This document shows positions 9,078 through 18,988 of a DNA stretch of 64,000 nucleotides, piece after piece. Position numbers and translations under genes: made by a program. Numbering within the stretch: position 1 is the stretch's first letter; each line of letters begins with the position of its first letter. Source of the DNA: an uncultured Erythrobacter sp. (lineage in GTDB: Bacteria > Pseudomonadota > Alphaproteobacteria > Sphingomonadales > Sphingomonadaceae); assembly GCA_947500645.1 (NCBI GenBank), contig CANMSD010000002.1, positions 186,001 through 250,000 of the forward strand, written 5' to 3'. The notes under the pieces were generated by a model. That model saw nothing but the letters and a program-made list of their open reading frames with translations. It was not told the DNA's origin and did no database searches.

Positions 9078-9693
9078 AGCTCCGCAAGAGTCCAGCTCGC
9101 TGTAATTGCGACTCTAGAGAGTTCGCGTCCGTAAACAGATGCGCATCCCAATCACGTTTACGCGCCGCCTCAATGTTGGCGGCGTTGTCGTCAGTGAAGA
9201 ACAGCTGAGAAGCAGAATAACCGCTCCGTTGTTCGACCAGCTCGTAGATGCGCTGATCCGGTTTTGCGATTTTCTCCTCGCCGGATACGATAATGTCTTC
9301 GAAGAGGTCGAAGATCGCGTGTTCGGCGCGAAACTGCGCGAAGAGTTCATCGCCAAAGTTGGTCAAGCAGAACAACGGGACAGCATCGGCGTGGAGTCGA
9401 CCGACAAGCTCATGCACACCTTCAACCGGAGGACGCGCAGTCTCATTGAAGCGCGCGGCATAGGCTGCGATCCGCAAGGCCTGATCGGGGAATTGCGCGA
9501 TCCGTGCGGGCAGCATTTCACTCAGGGGTACCCCGCGATCATGCTGGAAATGCCAGCCCTCACTGACGACTTCGGTCAGAAACCAGTCGAGTTCCACAGG
9601 ATCGTCGATCAGCTTCGCGAACAGAGTACGCAAGTTCCAATGGAATAGCACTCTGCCAACATCAAAGACGACTGCCTTTGCGAAACTGCTCAT
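9076..9693 (-). CDS. HAD family phosphatase (YihX-like)
   Basis: A 205-aa HAD-IA hydrolase. Motif I is VFDVGRVLFHW near residues 8-18, motif II LTNFGD near 110, motif III Lys in EEKIAKPD near 144 and motif IV FFTDDNAANIEAA near 168. The second Asp of motif I is replaced by Gly, as in the YihX subgroup of sugar-phosphate phosphatases. ATG at 9693 is chosen because the upstream in-frame start at 9711 adds residues outside the family. Substrate is not known. Confidence 0.87.
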   Translation of the reverse strand: MSSFAKAVVFDVGRVLFHWNLRTLFAKLIDDPVELDWFLTEVVSEGWHFQHDRGVPLSEMLPARIAQFPDQALRIAAYAARFNETARPPVEGVHELVGRLHADAVPLFCLTNFGDELFAQFRAEHAIFDLFEDIIVSGEEKIAKPDQRIYELVEQRSGYSASQLFFTDDNAANIEAARKRDWDAHLFTDANSLESQLQRAGLLRS

Positions 9694-9717
9694 TATAAAT
9701 GCGCCAAACACGGCAAC

Positions 9718-9745
9718 GGCCCGCTCTCCAATGCGGAGGCGGGCC
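9718..9745 (-). terminator. Hairpin downstream of rpmJ, possible weak terminator
   Basis: GGCCCGC and GCGGGCC flank further pairing (CTCC/GGAG) to form a long GC-rich hairpin 50-80 bases after the rpmJ stop. On the minus strand it is followed by GTTGCCGTGTTT rather than a clean T-run, so terminator function is uncertain. Confidence 0.35.
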
Positions 9746-9796
9746 GGTACAGTTGCTCAATCGCCCATGCGAGCGATCATCCAATCACAGGGTCGA

Positions 9797-9922
9797 TTAG
9801 CCCTGACGAGCCTTGAAACGGCGATTGGTCTTGTTGATAACATAGGTGCGACCACGACGGCGAATGACGCGGCAATCGCGGTGACGGTTTTTCAGCGACT
9901 TAAGGCTGTTACGGATTTTCAT
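9797..9922 (-). CDS. rpmJ: 50S ribosomal protein L36 (bL36)
   Basis: A 41-aa ribosomal protein read from the minus strand. It begins [19 protein letters not shown] and ends NRRFKARQG. This is the longer, alphaproteobacterial/ykgO-type bL36, which lacks most of the zinc-binding cysteines (only one Cys remains). It stands alone rather than in a ribosomal operon, as is usual for this form. Confidence 0.95.
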   Translation of the reverse strand: MKIRNSLKSLKNRHRDCRVIRRRGRTYVINKTNRRFKARQG

Positions 9923-10009
9923 GTCTGTCTTCCAAAAGGTAAGCGCGCCGGAGACAGCCCCGACGCGCGGAATTTCTATGAGGGCCGATAACTATACTCG
10001 CCTTCCAGG

Positions 10010-11023
10010 TCAAGCATTCTCGCGGATTTCGGAGAGCTTTCGCTCCCAAGCGAGCGCGTGGGCGATAATGGTGTCCAAATCCGCGTGTTTGGGTTCCCAA
10101 GGCAGGGTAGATCGGATTCTTTGCGGATCGGAAACAAGCGAATCAGGATCGCCCGCGCGCCGTCCCTCCATCACACGATTTATCTTCTGATTGGTCACGC
10201 GGTCGACAGCATCCAACACCTCTTGAACCGAAAAACCCCGGCCATATCCGCAATTCATCGTCAGCGAGCGCTGCGGGTGCTCGATAAGAGCCTCAAGCGC
10301 CAGAACATGCGCCGCAGCAAGATCGCTTACGTGAATGTAGTCGCGCACGCCTGTGCCATCCGGAGTGTCATAGTCTGTTCCGAAAACGCTTACAGATTCG
10401 CGTTTGCCAAGCGCGGCCTCGACCGCGACTTTGATAAGATGCGTTGCACCAGCGGTCGATTGCCCGCTGCGCCGGTCCGGATCGGCACCCGCGACATTGA
10501 AATATCGCAAAGCACAGAAATTGAGATCATGCGCATTCGCAACATCGCGCAGCATCTGTTCTGTCATCAGCTTCGACCACCCGTACGGATTGATCGGAGC
10601 GCGCGGCGTATCCTCCGTGACTGGCGACTGCTTAGGGATACCGTAGGTCGCAGCGGTCGACGAAAAGATGAAATGCCTGACCTCGGCCTTGGTCGCCGCG
10701 TCGATCAGTACGCGGCTCTTGGCCGTATTGTTGTGGTAGTACTTAAGAGGGTTTTCAACACTTTCGGGCACGATGATGGAGCCTGCAAAGTGCATGATCG
10801 CTTGCGTATCCTGCTCGGCAAAGATGCGCGTGAGAAGCTCTCCATCCTCGATATCGCCCTCATAAAGAGGCACGCCGTCTGGTACTGCAAAGCGAAAACC
10901 GGTGGTCAGATTGTCGATCACAGCGACCGGCCAGCCGGCATCTTTCAGCGCTAACACGGCATGGCTTCCGATATAGCCTGCGCCACCTGTTACAAGGACC
11001 GGAGTTTTGCGAATTTCAGTCAT
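10010..11023 (-). CDS. galE: UDP-glucose 4-epimerase
   Basis: A 337-aa short-chain dehydrogenase-type epimerase that interconverts UDP-glucose and UDP-galactose. Seen: NAD-binding GGAGYIGSH at the N-terminus, the SSTAATYG segment, catalytic YGWSK and a typical C-terminal substrate domain ending in a Trp/Glu/Arg-rich helix. The ATG at 11023 (MTEIRKTPVLVTGG) is preferred; an in-frame extension to 11116 lacks family similarity. It lies apart from the polysaccharide locus but would supply it with UDP-galactose. Confidence 0.95.
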   Translation of the reverse strand: MTEIRKTPVLVTGGAGYIGSHAVLALKDAGWPVAVIDNLTTGFRFAVPDGVPLYEGDIEDGELLTRIFAEQDTQAIMHFAGSIIVPESVENPLKYYHNNTAKSRVLIDAATKAEVRHFIFSSTAATYGIPKQSPVTEDTPRAPINPYGWSKLMTEQMLRDVANAHDLNFCALRYFNVAGADPDRRSGQSTAGATHLIKVAVEAALGKRESVSVFGTDYDTPDGTGVRDYIHVSDLAAAHVLALEALIEHPQRSLTMNCGYGRGFSVQEVLDAVDRVTNQKINRVMEGRRAGDPDSLVSDPQRIRSTLPWEPKHADLDTIIAHALAWERKLSEIRENA

Positions 11024-11165
11024 GCGTAAGGCCTTAGCAAGGATCACGTGTAAAAGCGTGAATATGTCGCGTCCAAGCAAGCGGTTTTGCACAATCGCGC
11101 CAAAGGGTTCAAACACCTCATAGTTCGGGTCGGCAATCTATGCTGAGCCTCGCGCAGAAAAGGAA

Positions 11166-11831
11166 ATGACGATGGCCAAGCCCCACAGAAGACTCGCTTC
11201 CTGGCTTATTGCGATTGGCGCAGGTGCTGCATTGTCCGCATGTGCGACGGTGCCTCCGCCAAGCCCAATTTCCGTTACACGCTTTCACGATAGCGCTACA
11301 CTGGACCAGATTGGCGCGGGCATCGTGTTCATCGAAAACGCACCGGGCTCCGAAGATCTCGGTTTGGAGCTCGCTCCATACAAGGCAGCGATTGCCGCCG
11401 AGTTGGCGGCGCTGGGGTACCAAGAAGGCACGCGTAGCGAAGCAAATGCGATCGCTCAGGTATCGGTCGAGCGTTTCCAGGCGCAAGGTGATCGCGGCCG
11501 CCGCGGGCCAGTGAGCGTTGGCGTTGGCGGAGGAACCGGCTCTTACGGCTCTGGCGTGGGTTTAGGAATCGGCATCAATCTGGGCGGCGGGAGCAATCGG
11601 CCACGTGTCGGGACGGAGCTGTCCGTTACCCTGCGCCCGGTCACTGCGGAAGGCAGCACCTCTCGAAACCTTTGGGAAGGCCGCGCGCAAATCGAAGTGA
11701 CCGAAGAAACACCCGAAGCAAATCCGGCAACAATCGCACCAATTTTGGCGAAGGCCTTGTTCCGAGAGTTCCCGGGAGGCAATGGCGACACCGTGGCGGT
11801 TGAGCTGAAAGACATCGAGACGAGCGAGTGA
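11166..11831 (+). CDS. DUF4136-type lipoprotein
   Basis: A 221-aa predicted outer-membrane lipoprotein. It has a signal peptide with lipobox ALSAC (Cys near residue 26), then a DUF4136-like region starting ISVTRFHD and containing [16 protein letters not shown] Gly-rich central insert (about 118-145) contains [18 protein letters not shown]. The stop overlaps the start of the M14 carboxypeptidase gene by four bases, so the two are probably coupled. Function is unknown. Confidence 0.75.
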   Translation: MTMAKPHRRLASWLIAIGAGAALSACATVPPPSPISVTRFHDSATLDQIGAGIVFIENAPGSEDLGLELAPYKAAIAAELAALGYQEGTRSEANAIAQVSVERFQAQGDRGRRGPVSVGVGGGTGSYGSGVGLGIGINLGGGSNRPRVGTELSVTLRPVTAEGSTSRNLWEGRAQIEVTEETPEANPATIAPILAKALFREFPGGNGDTVAVELKDIETSE

Positions 11832-12973
11832 ACGACCAAGTGAATAGCATTGCAATCGACGCCGAGTTTGACAGCGGTAATATCGAGGTCCTGTCGATCA
11901 CGGGCAATACAGCGGAATTGGCGATCCCCAAGGATCATATGTCCGAATTCGCGCAGTGGTTTCACTTTCGGGTCGCCTGCAGCGCGGGCGAAGAACTGAC
12001 GCTGAAGATCAAAGGCCTAAAAAAGAGCGCCTATCCGGGAGGTTGGCCTGACTATGACGCTTGCGTTTCGGAAGATCGTGAGTTTTGGGCGCGGGCCACA
12101 AGCAGCTTCGACAAGGATGAAGCCGATGGCACACTGACCATCCGCTACACGCCTGCAAGTAATATTGCCTGGTTCGCTTACTTCGCACCTTATTCGATGG
12201 AACGGCATCACGACTTGGTATCGGAGGCCGCAGCCTGCGAAGGCGTCGAGCTGATGCGGCTTGCAACAACGCTTGATGGGCAACCGCTCGATTGCCTCGA
12301 AATGGGCGAAGGCGATCTGACCGTTTGGCTCTATGCCCGCCAGCATCCCGGGGAGACCCAGGCAGAATGGTGGATGGAAGGCGCGCTTGAATGCCTCACC
12401 GATCCAACCGATCCGATTGCCCGAGCGCTGCGCCAAAAATGTCGGTTCCACATAGTGCCCAATTGCAATCCGGACGGTTCGCGTCGCGGCCATCTGCGCA
12501 CCAATGCAGTGGGCACAAACCTCAACCGCGAATGGGCTGAACCCAGCGCCGAGAAATCACCCGAAGTCCTCGCCATCCGCAAATACATGGACGAGACCGG
12601 TGTCGATTTCGCGATGGACGTGCATGGTGATGAAGCCATCCCTGCGGTTTTCCTCGCAGCGTTTGAAGGCATCCCGTCTTGGAGCGACCAGCAAGGCGAG
12701 AGCTTCTATCGCTACGAGCGGATCCTCGACCGGCGCACACCGGATTTCCAGACCAAACTCGGCTACCCAAAAACGCCAGAAGGCAAAGCTAATCTCGGCA
12801 TCAGCACCAATCAGGTCGCTGAGCGGTTTGGCTGCACGGCGATGACGCTTGAGATGCCTTACAAGGACTTGGTCGATGCGCCTGAGCCAGAACAAGGCTG
12901 GTCGCCGGAGCGCTGCAAATTGCTGGCACGCGACTGCCTGGCGGCTTTGCTCGAATGGATTGAAACTGAGTAA
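11828..12973 (+). CDS. M14 family (cytosolic carboxypeptidase-like) metallopeptidase
   Basis: A 381-aa protein of the bacterial relatives of AGTPBP1/Nna1 cytosolic carboxypeptidases. An N-terminal beta domain (about 1-115) with [13 protein letters not shown] precedes the peptidase domain, which has the zinc ligands in [10 protein letters not shown] (His and Glu) and MDVHGDE, and the catalytic Glu in MTLEMPYKD. Such enzymes remove C-terminal residues, often acidic ones, from peptides. The GTG start overlaps the lipoprotein stop (GTGA). No signal peptide is seen, so it is likely cytoplasmic. Confidence 0.9.
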   Translation: MNDQVNSIAIDAEFDSGNIEVLSITGNTAELAIPKDHMSEFAQWFHFRVACSAGEELTLKIKGLKKSAYPGGWPDYDACVSEDREFWARATSSFDKDEADGTLTIRYTPASNIAWFAYFAPYSMERHHDLVSEAAACEGVELMRLATTLDGQPLDCLEMGEGDLTVWLYARQHPGETQAEWWMEGALECLTDPTDPIARALRQKCRFHIVPNCNPDGSRRGHLRTNAVGTNLNREWAEPSAEKSPEVLAIRKYMDETGVDFAMDVHGDEAIPAVFLAAFEGIPSWSDQQGESFYRYERILDRRTPDFQTKLGYPKTPEGKANLGISTNQVAERFGCTAMTLEMPYKDLVDAPEPEQGWSPERCKLLARDCLAALLEWIETE

Positions 12974-12997
12974 GCGCCGACGGCCCTAGCAACGCAT

Positions 12998-13432
12998 TCA
13001 AGTCAGATGGGCTGGGCCGAATGCGTTCGGCAGCAGTTGAGAAAGCGGCATTCGGCGCACTTCGTCTGATCCTACGCACAGGATCTCGGGGTCCGTCTCG
13101 CCTAGCTGGGCGAGTTCGTTGAGCACCTGACGGCATCGTCCGCACGGCGTGATAGGCTCGCCGTCACCGCTGTCCTGCGGACCAGTTACCGCGACGGCGA
13201 CGAGACCGCCCCGCACGCCATCCGCCATCGCCTTAGAGACAGCGATGGTCTCGGCGCAAAGCGACAGGCCGTAGCTTGCATTCTCAACATTGGTTCCTGT
13301 GACGACGGCGCCATCATCGAACAAAAGCGCCGCACCAACAGCGTAGCCTGAATAGGGCGAGTATGACTTTGACGCAGCGTTATGGGCCGCGCCGATCAGA
13401 CTGTTCGCATCTATTTTTGTACCACCACCCAT
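12998..13432 (-). CDS. cdd: Cytidine deaminase
   Basis: A 144-aa pyrimidine salvage enzyme that deaminates cytidine and deoxycytidine. The zinc site is visible as SLCAET (Cys and catalytic Glu) and PCGRCRQVL (two Cys). The ATG at 13432 is used; a longer frame to 13537 is only read-through of the upstream gene. Its 5' end overlaps the 3' end of the GH25 gene by 22 bases, so the two are probably one transcript. Confidence 0.93.
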   Translation of the reverse strand: MGGGTKIDANSLIGAAHNAASKSYSPYSGYAVGAALLFDDGAVVTGTNVENASYGLSLCAETIAVSKAMADGVRGGLVAVAVTGPQDSGDGEPITPCGRCRQVLNELAQLGETDPEILCVGSDEVRRMPLSQLLPNAFGPAHLT

Positions 13433-14148
13433 TCGATCGGCTCCTCCGCCGCTTCGCTGATCAACTGCTTGTTTGCGCTCCATAGCAGCCAAGGCCGCCC
13501 CGCATAGCTTGGCTTTGCGCGATCTCGCTCGAGCCAAAGGTCACGCTCGATCGTCCGAGCAATGCCGTGACGTTCCTCGAAATCGCTGCTGATTTTGAGC
13601 ACAACGGGCCTGCCAGCATGCAGCTCAATCTGGTTGATCAGCGTCATCAATTCGCTTTCGACGGCCGCATCGCTAACCGGTTCGGGACAGTTCTCTGCTG
13701 TTGAGGAAAGCGCGATGGCAGGAGGCAGGTAGTTCCCATTGCGAGGGACCATGCGCGTAAAACGCGCAGACTGCGGATCCGCCCTACTGCACGGATCAAA
13801 AACATGCAGCATGCCTACTTGCAGCCCTGCCCTTTGTGCTGCGCTGAGTCGCTTCGCGAAACCCTTGTCCGGAGCGGCAGACGCGCGGCCTAGCTCAAGA
13901 TAGACGAACTGTCCGCCCAACGCTTTGATCGTCTCGAACCGAACATTGGCAGTTCCGCTCGCGATAACGCCCCCTTGCTCTGGATAGGCGGCCTCGTCCG
14001 GGCGCCAGCTGCGCATATCCCACCAAAACCACGCAGCGTAGACGATGCACGCCAGGACGAGCGTTGCCAATATATAAAGACGTCCACGCTTTCGCCTGGT
14101 TGCACGCGGTTTGGCCGCCCTGTTCTTGCTTCTGGTCTTGGTCGCCAT
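13411..14148 (-). CDS. GH25-type (lysozyme-like) membrane-anchored protein
   Basis: A 245-aa protein. A basic N-terminus is followed by one membrane segment (about 25-45), then a GH25-like domain with VYLELGRASAAPDKGFAKR, GLQVGMLHVFDPCS and VVLKISSDFEERHG. GH25 enzymes cleave peptidoglycan. Classic catalytic acidic residues are not all obvious here, so activity is uncertain. It lies between the UPF0262 gene and cdd on the same strand. Confidence 0.75.
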   Translation of the reverse strand: MATKTRSKNRAAKPRATRRKRGRLYILATLVLACIVYAAWFWWDMRSWRPDEAAYPEQGGVIASGTANVRFETIKALGGQFVYLELGRASAAPDKGFAKRLSAAQRAGLQVGMLHVFDPCSRADPQSARFTRMVPRNGNYLPPAIALSSTAENCPEPVSDAAVESELMTLINQIELHAGRPVVLKISSDFEERHGIARTIERDLWLERDRAKPSYAGRPWLLWSANKQLISEAAEEPIEWVVVQK

Positions 14149-14170
14149 TGGTGGAGATTCCCTGCGTGCC

Positions 14171-14689
14171 TCAGCCCTTGATATGCAGAACGCAGATCAG
14201 GGTGAACAACCGCCGGGCGGTCGCAAAATCGGTTTCGGCTTTGCCTTCGAGCCGCTCCATCAACAATTCAGCCGCATTGTTGTGAATGCCTCTGCGCGCC
14301 ATGTCGATCGTTTCGATTTCGGACGGGGTCGCCTTACGGATCGCTTGGTAATAGCTGTCGCAAATCGCGAAATACTCGCGGATGGGGCGGCGAAAACGCG
14401 CAAGGCCGATAAGCAGGCTCTCAAGCAGCTCCTCCTGGGTGTCGCTTATGTCCATTGCCAACCGGCCATCGCGAACCGCGAGTTGCAGTCGATAGGGGCC
14501 AGTCGCCCCTCGCTCCGCGCTTCGGACCGGCTTGAAACTGTTTTCCTCGATCAGATCATAGATCGCAACACGCCGCTCCTGCTCGACATCGGCATTGCGC
14601 CAGAGGATCGTCTCCTCGTCGAGCGCGACATGCGCGATGCGAAAATCCCCAGCGGGGTTCGCGGCAGATTCGGTTGGCTGATTGCCCAT
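14171..14689 (-). CDS. UPF0262 family protein
   Basis: A 172-aa protein with the family core RIAHVALDEETILWRNADVEQERRVAIYDL and IEENSFKP, followed by the helical FAICDSYYQAIR region and a C-terminal ELLMERLEGKAETDFATARRLFTLI helix. UPF0262 is found widely in Alphaproteobacteria, and its function is unknown. It is divergent from dnaB across about 140 bases and stands 22 bases upstream of the GH25 gene. Confidence 0.92.
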   Translation of the reverse strand: MGNQPTESAANPAGDFRIAHVALDEETILWRNADVEQERRVAIYDLIEENSFKPVRSAERGATGPYRLQLAVRDGRLAMDISDTQEELLESLLIGLARFRRPIREYFAICDSYYQAIRKATPSEIETIDMARRGIHNNAAELLMERLEGKAETDFATARRLFTLICVLHIKG

Positions 14690-14828
14690 CGTAAGAAGCG
14701 CCTTCGCAGATCGTATAGGCGCAATTCAAGCACTTCGATAAGCCATCCCCGCTATCCACAACCGAGTGAGGCGAATTTGCCGCCATTTCCCCTTGCCTGC
14801 GCCTACGTAGAAAGCGCAAGAGGCGCGC

Positions 14829-16337
14829 ATGGCCGAACCCGAGATTCTCAAGCCCGTTGATTCTGACACCGCGCCAGCGCGCAAATTGCCCTCGAATCTT
14901 GAGGCCGAGGCAGCATTTCTGGGCGCTATCTTGATCGATAACCGGGTTATCGAGGAACTATCAACTCCGCTTCGACCCGACCATTTCTTCGAACCATTGC
15001 ATGATCGAATCTACGCTCGTGTGCTTACGCTGATCGAACGCAATGCGACTGCGAGCCCGGTCACGCTTCGTCCGTATTTCGAAAGTGATGAGGCGCTTAA
15101 AGAACTCGGCGGCACAAGCTATCTCGCGCAATTGACCGCCAATGGCGCTGGTTTGCTAGCACCGCGCGAATTGGCACAGCAAATCTATGACCTCGCCCTG
15201 CTTCGTGAACTCGTCAGCGTGGGGCGAGGTTTGGTCGAGGGCGCGCTCGACACGAGCGAAGAAGTCGACCCGATGGATCGCATTTCGCAGGCCGAAGCTG
15301 ATCTGTTCAAGGTCGCTGAGGGTGCCGCAACCGGCAGTGAGGCTTCAACATTCCGTGACGCCGCGCTGACCGCGATCAAAATGGCCGAAGCGGCGATGAA
15401 TTCCGGCGGCGGGTTATCGGGCAAGACCACCGGTCTCTCGACGATGGACCAGAAGACGTCCGGCTTGCACGATTCCGACCTTATCATTCTCGCCGGACGC
15501 CCAGGCATGGGAAAAACCTCGCTCGCTACCAACATCGCCTTCAACTGCGCAGAGGCCCATCTGGATTGGGAGCGCGATGGCGGCGAATTCAACTACGGCG
15601 CACCCGCGGCCTTCTTCAGTCTGGAAATGAGCGCGGACCAGCTTGCAACCCGTATCCTGGCCGAGCAGGCCGAGATCAGCTCGGAGGCACTGCGTAGCGG
15701 TAAGATGAGCCGTGAGGATTTCCAGAAGTTGAGCTTCGCCAGCCAGCGGCTTGCCGAACTACCGCTCTATATCGACGATACGCCGGCACTCACTATCGGG
15801 GCGCTGCGGACGCGCGCGCGGCGGCTGAAACGGCGGCACGATATCGGCTTGATCGTGGTTGACTATCTGCAATTGCTGCAAGGCTCGGGTCGGGCCAATG
15901 ACAACCGCGTCAACGAGATTTCGGAAATCAGTCGCGGTCTCAAGACGCTCGCCAAGGAACTCAGTGTTCCGGTGATCGCACTGTCGCAGCTCAGCCGTGC
16001 GGTCGAACAGCGCGAGGACAAGCGGCCGATGCTCTCCGACCTGCGCGAATCCGGCTCGATCGAGCAGGACGCCGACATGGTCTGGTTCGTCTATCGCGAC
16101 GATTACTATCTCGAGGCGATCCGGCCCGATTTCCCGACGGAAACCAGCAGCGCCGAGGCGGTCGAGAAATATCGCGCCTGGGAGGAGAGATACGAGGAGT
16201 TGAAGAACAAGGCCTCAGTCAATATCGCCAAGCAGCGCCATGGTTCGACCGGCAATGTGCCGCTGCTTTTCCAGAGCGAGTTCACCAAGTTCACGTCTCC
16301 GAACATGAAAGACTATTCAGACTGGGGTTACGAATAA
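14829..16337 (+). CDS. dnaB: Replicative DNA helicase DnaB
   Basis: A 502-aa hexameric 5'-3' helicase that unwinds DNA at the fork. The N-terminal helical domain (NLEAEAAFLGAILIDN) mediates hexamer formation and primase contact. The RecA-like domain has Walker A GRPGMGKT near 223-230, Walker B IVVDYLQL near 343, and the conserved SQLSRAVEQR and LSDLRESGSIEQDAD motifs. AAGAGGCGCGC precedes the ATG. Confidence 0.97.
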   Translation: MAEPEILKPVDSDTAPARKLPSNLEAEAAFLGAILIDNRVIEELSTPLRPDHFFEPLHDRIYARVLTLIERNATASPVTLRPYFESDEALKELGGTSYLAQLTANGAGLLAPRELAQQIYDLALLRELVSVGRGLVEGALDTSEEVDPMDRISQAEADLFKVAEGAATGSEASTFRDAALTAIKMAEAAMNSGGGLSGKTTGLSTMDQKTSGLHDSDLIILAGRPGMGKTSLATNIAFNCAEAHLDWERDGGEFNYGAPAAFFSLEMSADQLATRILAEQAEISSEALRSGKMSREDFQKLSFASQRLAELPLYIDDTPALTIGALRTRARRLKRRHDIGLIVVDYLQLLQGSGRANDNRVNEISEISRGLKTLAKELSVPVIALSQLSRAVEQREDKRPMLSDLRESGSIEQDADMVWFVYRDDYYLEAIRPDFPTETSSAEAVEKYRAWEERYEELKNKASVNIAKQRHGSTGNVPLLFQSEFTKFTSPNMKDYSDWGYE

Positions 16338-16358
16338 GCGGATGCAGGCAAGGGCAAT

Positions 16359-17543
16359 TTATGGATTTAGCCGCCGGGCCAGCCACGCGTCAGCCACACC
16401 AAGCCAGAGAGAAGCACGCCACCGCAACCGCTGCCAAAGGCCTGCATTTTCACGATACCATTCCGATGTGATCGGCAGGCTAGCGTCTTGAAGGTGATCG
16501 ACAAACTCGCGCAGCCGAGCAGCCAAAGCCTCGTCTTCGACACGCACCATCAGCTCCAAGTTAATCCGCAGAGACCGGCGGTCCATATTGGCGCTTCCGA
16601 AGTAGCTGATGGCATCCACGATAAGCAGCTTCATATGAAGCTTGCAGGGCTGAAACTCATGGATCTGCGCTCCTGCTCGCAAAGCTCTTTTGTAAAGCAA
16701 TCGCGCCGCGTCGATGCTCGCGCTAATATCTGATTTTCCCGCTGTGATCATCCGGACCTTACCGCGCCGTGCCACTCGGGCGATCTGGCGTTGAATGCTG
16801 CGCTGCGGGGTAAAATAGGCTGTGACCAAATCAAGTCGATGCGCCTTCGCCAGATCGCGCTTCAATTTATAGGCCCACTTGGGCGCCCGAACGACTGGAC
16901 CACCAAGTGTCAATTGCACACTATCGTTGCCGGGGTCCCACTCGCGTAAAATGCGGCGCATCTTACGCAACTGCGAGCCGCCGCTCTCAATCCATTCGCC
17001 AATTAGCGCAAACCATTCGCTGAAACGCGCGACCACTGGACCTTCGATCGCCACGCCCAAATCGCACCAACCGTTCTCTTCAGGCGGAGCGAAATAGTGG
17101 TCCGACACGTTTGATCCTCCGGTCATCACGCGCGCGCCGTCAGCAATCGCGAACTTCTGATGATTGCGGATCAGGTATCGCAAACCGAAACGCGGCGAAA
17201 AGACCGCAAACTTGCCCCCGGCCTCAACCAAAGGCTCAAAGAACTCAGGCGGCGCATCGCTGCCAAAGTCATCGATAATCAGATAAACGCGAACGCCCCT
17301 TACAACTGCGTCTAGCAGAGCATCGCGGACTTTGGTGCCAGCACCGTCATCCTGAAACATATAATAGAAGAGATCGAGCGATTCTTCGGCTTTTTCAATA
17401 TGGTCGAGCAACGCCGCCAAACGATCCGAACCGCGCGGGTAGAACGTAAAAGCGTGTCCCTGCGCTTCCACTTGAAAGCTGTGAGAATCGCTGTAGTCGC
17501 TGGTGGACGTTTCAGCCGGATTGGGCGCGGTTTCAGTAGGCAC
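16359..17543 (-). CDS. Phospholipase D family protein (cardiolipin synthase-like)
   Basis: A 394-aa protein with two HKD catalytic motifs: HQKFAIADG near residue 136 and HMKLLIVDA near 305. The pair is typical of cardiolipin synthase and related phosphatidyltransferases, which use two phospholipids or a phospholipid and an alcohol. No N-terminal membrane helices are evident, unlike ClsA, so it is closer to the soluble ClsB/ClsC-like forms. The start is GTG. It converges on dnaB and diverges from rpoZ. Confidence 0.87.
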   Translation of the reverse strand: MPTETAPNPAETSTSDYSDSHSFQVEAQGHAFTFYPRGSDRLAALLDHIEKAEESLDLFYYMFQDDGAGTKVRDALLDAVVRGVRVYLIIDDFGSDAPPEFFEPLVEAGGKFAVFSPRFGLRYLIRNHQKFAIADGARVMTGGSNVSDHYFAPPEENGWCDLGVAIEGPVVARFSEWFALIGEWIESGGSQLRKMRRILREWDPGNDSVQLTLGGPVVRAPKWAYKLKRDLAKAHRLDLVTAYFTPQRSIQRQIARVARRGKVRMITAGKSDISASIDAARLLYKRALRAGAQIHEFQPCKLHMKLLIVDAISYFGSANMDRRSLRINLELMVRVEDEALAARLREFVDHLQDASLPITSEWYRENAGLWQRLRWRASLWLGVADAWLARRLNP

Positions 17544-17649
17544 GCTCCTTCAATGCATCGCTGCGCTAAAGGTTGCAATTTCTTGACTCAGCCGGACGCC
17601 AAGCCTAATTGCGGCGCTCTTTCCGAAATTCAAGAATTAAGAGGCCTGC

Positions 17650-17997
17650 ATGGCACGCGTTACCGTTGAAGATTGCGTCGACAAGGTTCCAAACCGTTTT
17701 GATCTCGTCCTGCTTGCCGCGCAGCGCGCGCGCGAAATATCCGGCGGTGCGGAACTCACCGTTGATCGCGACCGTGACAAAAACCCGGTTGTGGCCCTGC
17801 GCGAGGTGGCTGAGCAGACCATCAAGCCCAAAGAGCTACACGAATCGCTGGTCACCGGACTGCAGAAAATTCTGCCTGATGACGAGGATGACGCCGATGA
17901 AATTGGTTCACTGAGCCAATCGGCAGAGGCGCTACGCATAACCGCTTCGGCTCCGACCCGCTCGACATCGATCGGTTCGGATTACGAAGGCAGCTGA
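17650..17997 (+). CDS. rpoZ: DNA-directed RNA polymerase omega subunit
   Basis: A 115-aa subunit that helps assembly and stability of RNA polymerase. The N-terminus [30 protein letters not shown] is the omega signature, with the downstream [13 protein letters not shown] helix. The C-terminal tail is acidic, then Ser/Thr rich. GAGG lies just upstream of the ATG. It has its own intrinsic terminator and is not linked to spoT here. Confidence 0.96.
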   Translation: MARVTVEDCVDKVPNRFDLVLLAAQRAREISGGAELTVDRDRDKNPVVALREVAEQTIKPKELHESLVTGLQKILPDDEDDADEIGSLSQSAEALRITASAPTRSTSIGSDYEGS

Positions 17998-18040
17998 TAG
18001 CCCAAGCATCACTGGGCTTGGATCCAACACCAAGCATGAG

Positions 18041-18066
18041 AGGGCTGCCTGCGGGCAGCCCTTTTT
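18041..18066 (+). terminator. Intrinsic terminator of rpoZ
   Basis: AGGGCTGCC, a short loop and GGGCAGCCCT followed by TTTTTG form a compact stem with T-run 44 bases beyond the rpoZ stop. Confidence 0.88.
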
Positions 18067-18178
18067 GTATGCCATGACAGCTATCTGACCGCTAGTTGGC
18101 AAACTTGCCTTTGACTATCCCGCGTGTCACCAAAACGACACAGGGTTTGCACGTGTCTGGAAGTATCGGTGGCAATCA

Positions 18179-18910
18179 ATGGCATCTATCGCGGTTTACA
18201 GCGTCAAAGGCGGTGTCGGCAAAACGACTTTTGCCGTCAATCTCGCTTGGTGTGCAGCGACGATTTCGCGACGCCAAACGCTGCTATGGGACTTGGATGC
18301 AGCCAATGGTTCGGGGTTCCTGCTTGACGTCGATCCGAAAAAGAAGCGCACGGCCAGAAGCGTGTTTTCGCAAGAGCGCAACCCCAGCAAGCTGATCCGC
18401 AAAACGGAGATCGATAACCTCCATCTGCTTCCGGCAGATGAAAGCATTCGAACCCTCGACCGGCAATTCAGCCGCCTGGATAAGAAGAAGCGCCTTGCGA
18501 AGATCGTCGGTCAACTCGGCAAGGATTATGACCGAATCATCTTCGATTGCCCCCCGGTGCTGAACGAGATCAGTGCACAGGTGATGCGAGCAGCAGACCT
18601 GGTTATCGTGCCGCTACCGCCCTCGCCGCTATCGGTGCGCGCTTTTGACCTCGTCGTCGAGGAAGTGCGCGGAAGCGGAAAAAGTCACCCTCCAATCCTG
18701 CCAGTGCTGTCGATGGTCGACATGCGCCGCAACCTCCACCGGGAAGCAAGGGAGGCCAATCCCAAATGGCCGGTGGTGCCGCTTGCCAGCGCAATCGAGC
18801 AATGCGCCGTCCAGCGCCGCCCAGTCGGAGCCTTCGCTCCGCGCTCCCCCGCAGCGCGTGCCTTTGCGCAGCTTTGGACGGCGATCGAACGGAAGCTGGC
18901 CAAAAAATAA
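18179..18910 (+). CDS. ParA/MinD-family ATPase
   Basis: A 243-aa P-loop ATPase with deviant Walker A KGGVGKTT near residues 10-17, the LLWDLDAANGSG switch region and Walker B RIIFDCPPVL near 119. It is an orphan: no ParB-like gene or centromere-like repeats are seen nearby. Orphan ParA proteins position cargo such as carboxysomes, chemoreceptors or polysaccharide machinery, but the cargo here is unknown. The next gene encodes a DUF3667 membrane protein 78 bases downstream on the same strand. Confidence 0.88.
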   Translation: MASIAVYSVKGGVGKTTFAVNLAWCAATISRRQTLLWDLDAANGSGFLLDVDPKKKRTARSVFSQERNPSKLIRKTEIDNLHLLPADESIRTLDRQFSRLDKKKRLAKIVGQLGKDYDRIIFDCPPVLNEISAQVMRAADLVIVPLPPSPLSVRAFDLVVEEVRGSGKSHPPILPVLSMVDMRRNLHREAREANPKWPVVPLASAIEQCAVQRRPVGAFAPRSPAARAFAQLWTAIERKLAKK

Positions 18911-18988
18911 GCTGCACAGTGCAAACCGTTTGCCCTTTCGCCAGCCTCAAGCTGCTGGCTATAAGCATGCTCCGAAGGCGGGGTGGAT

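Noticed and set aside
11828..11831. Four-base overlap of the lipoprotein and M14 genes as a possible frameshift fusion
   Set aside because: Both proteins have complete domains, and GTGA overlaps of this kind recur throughout the window.
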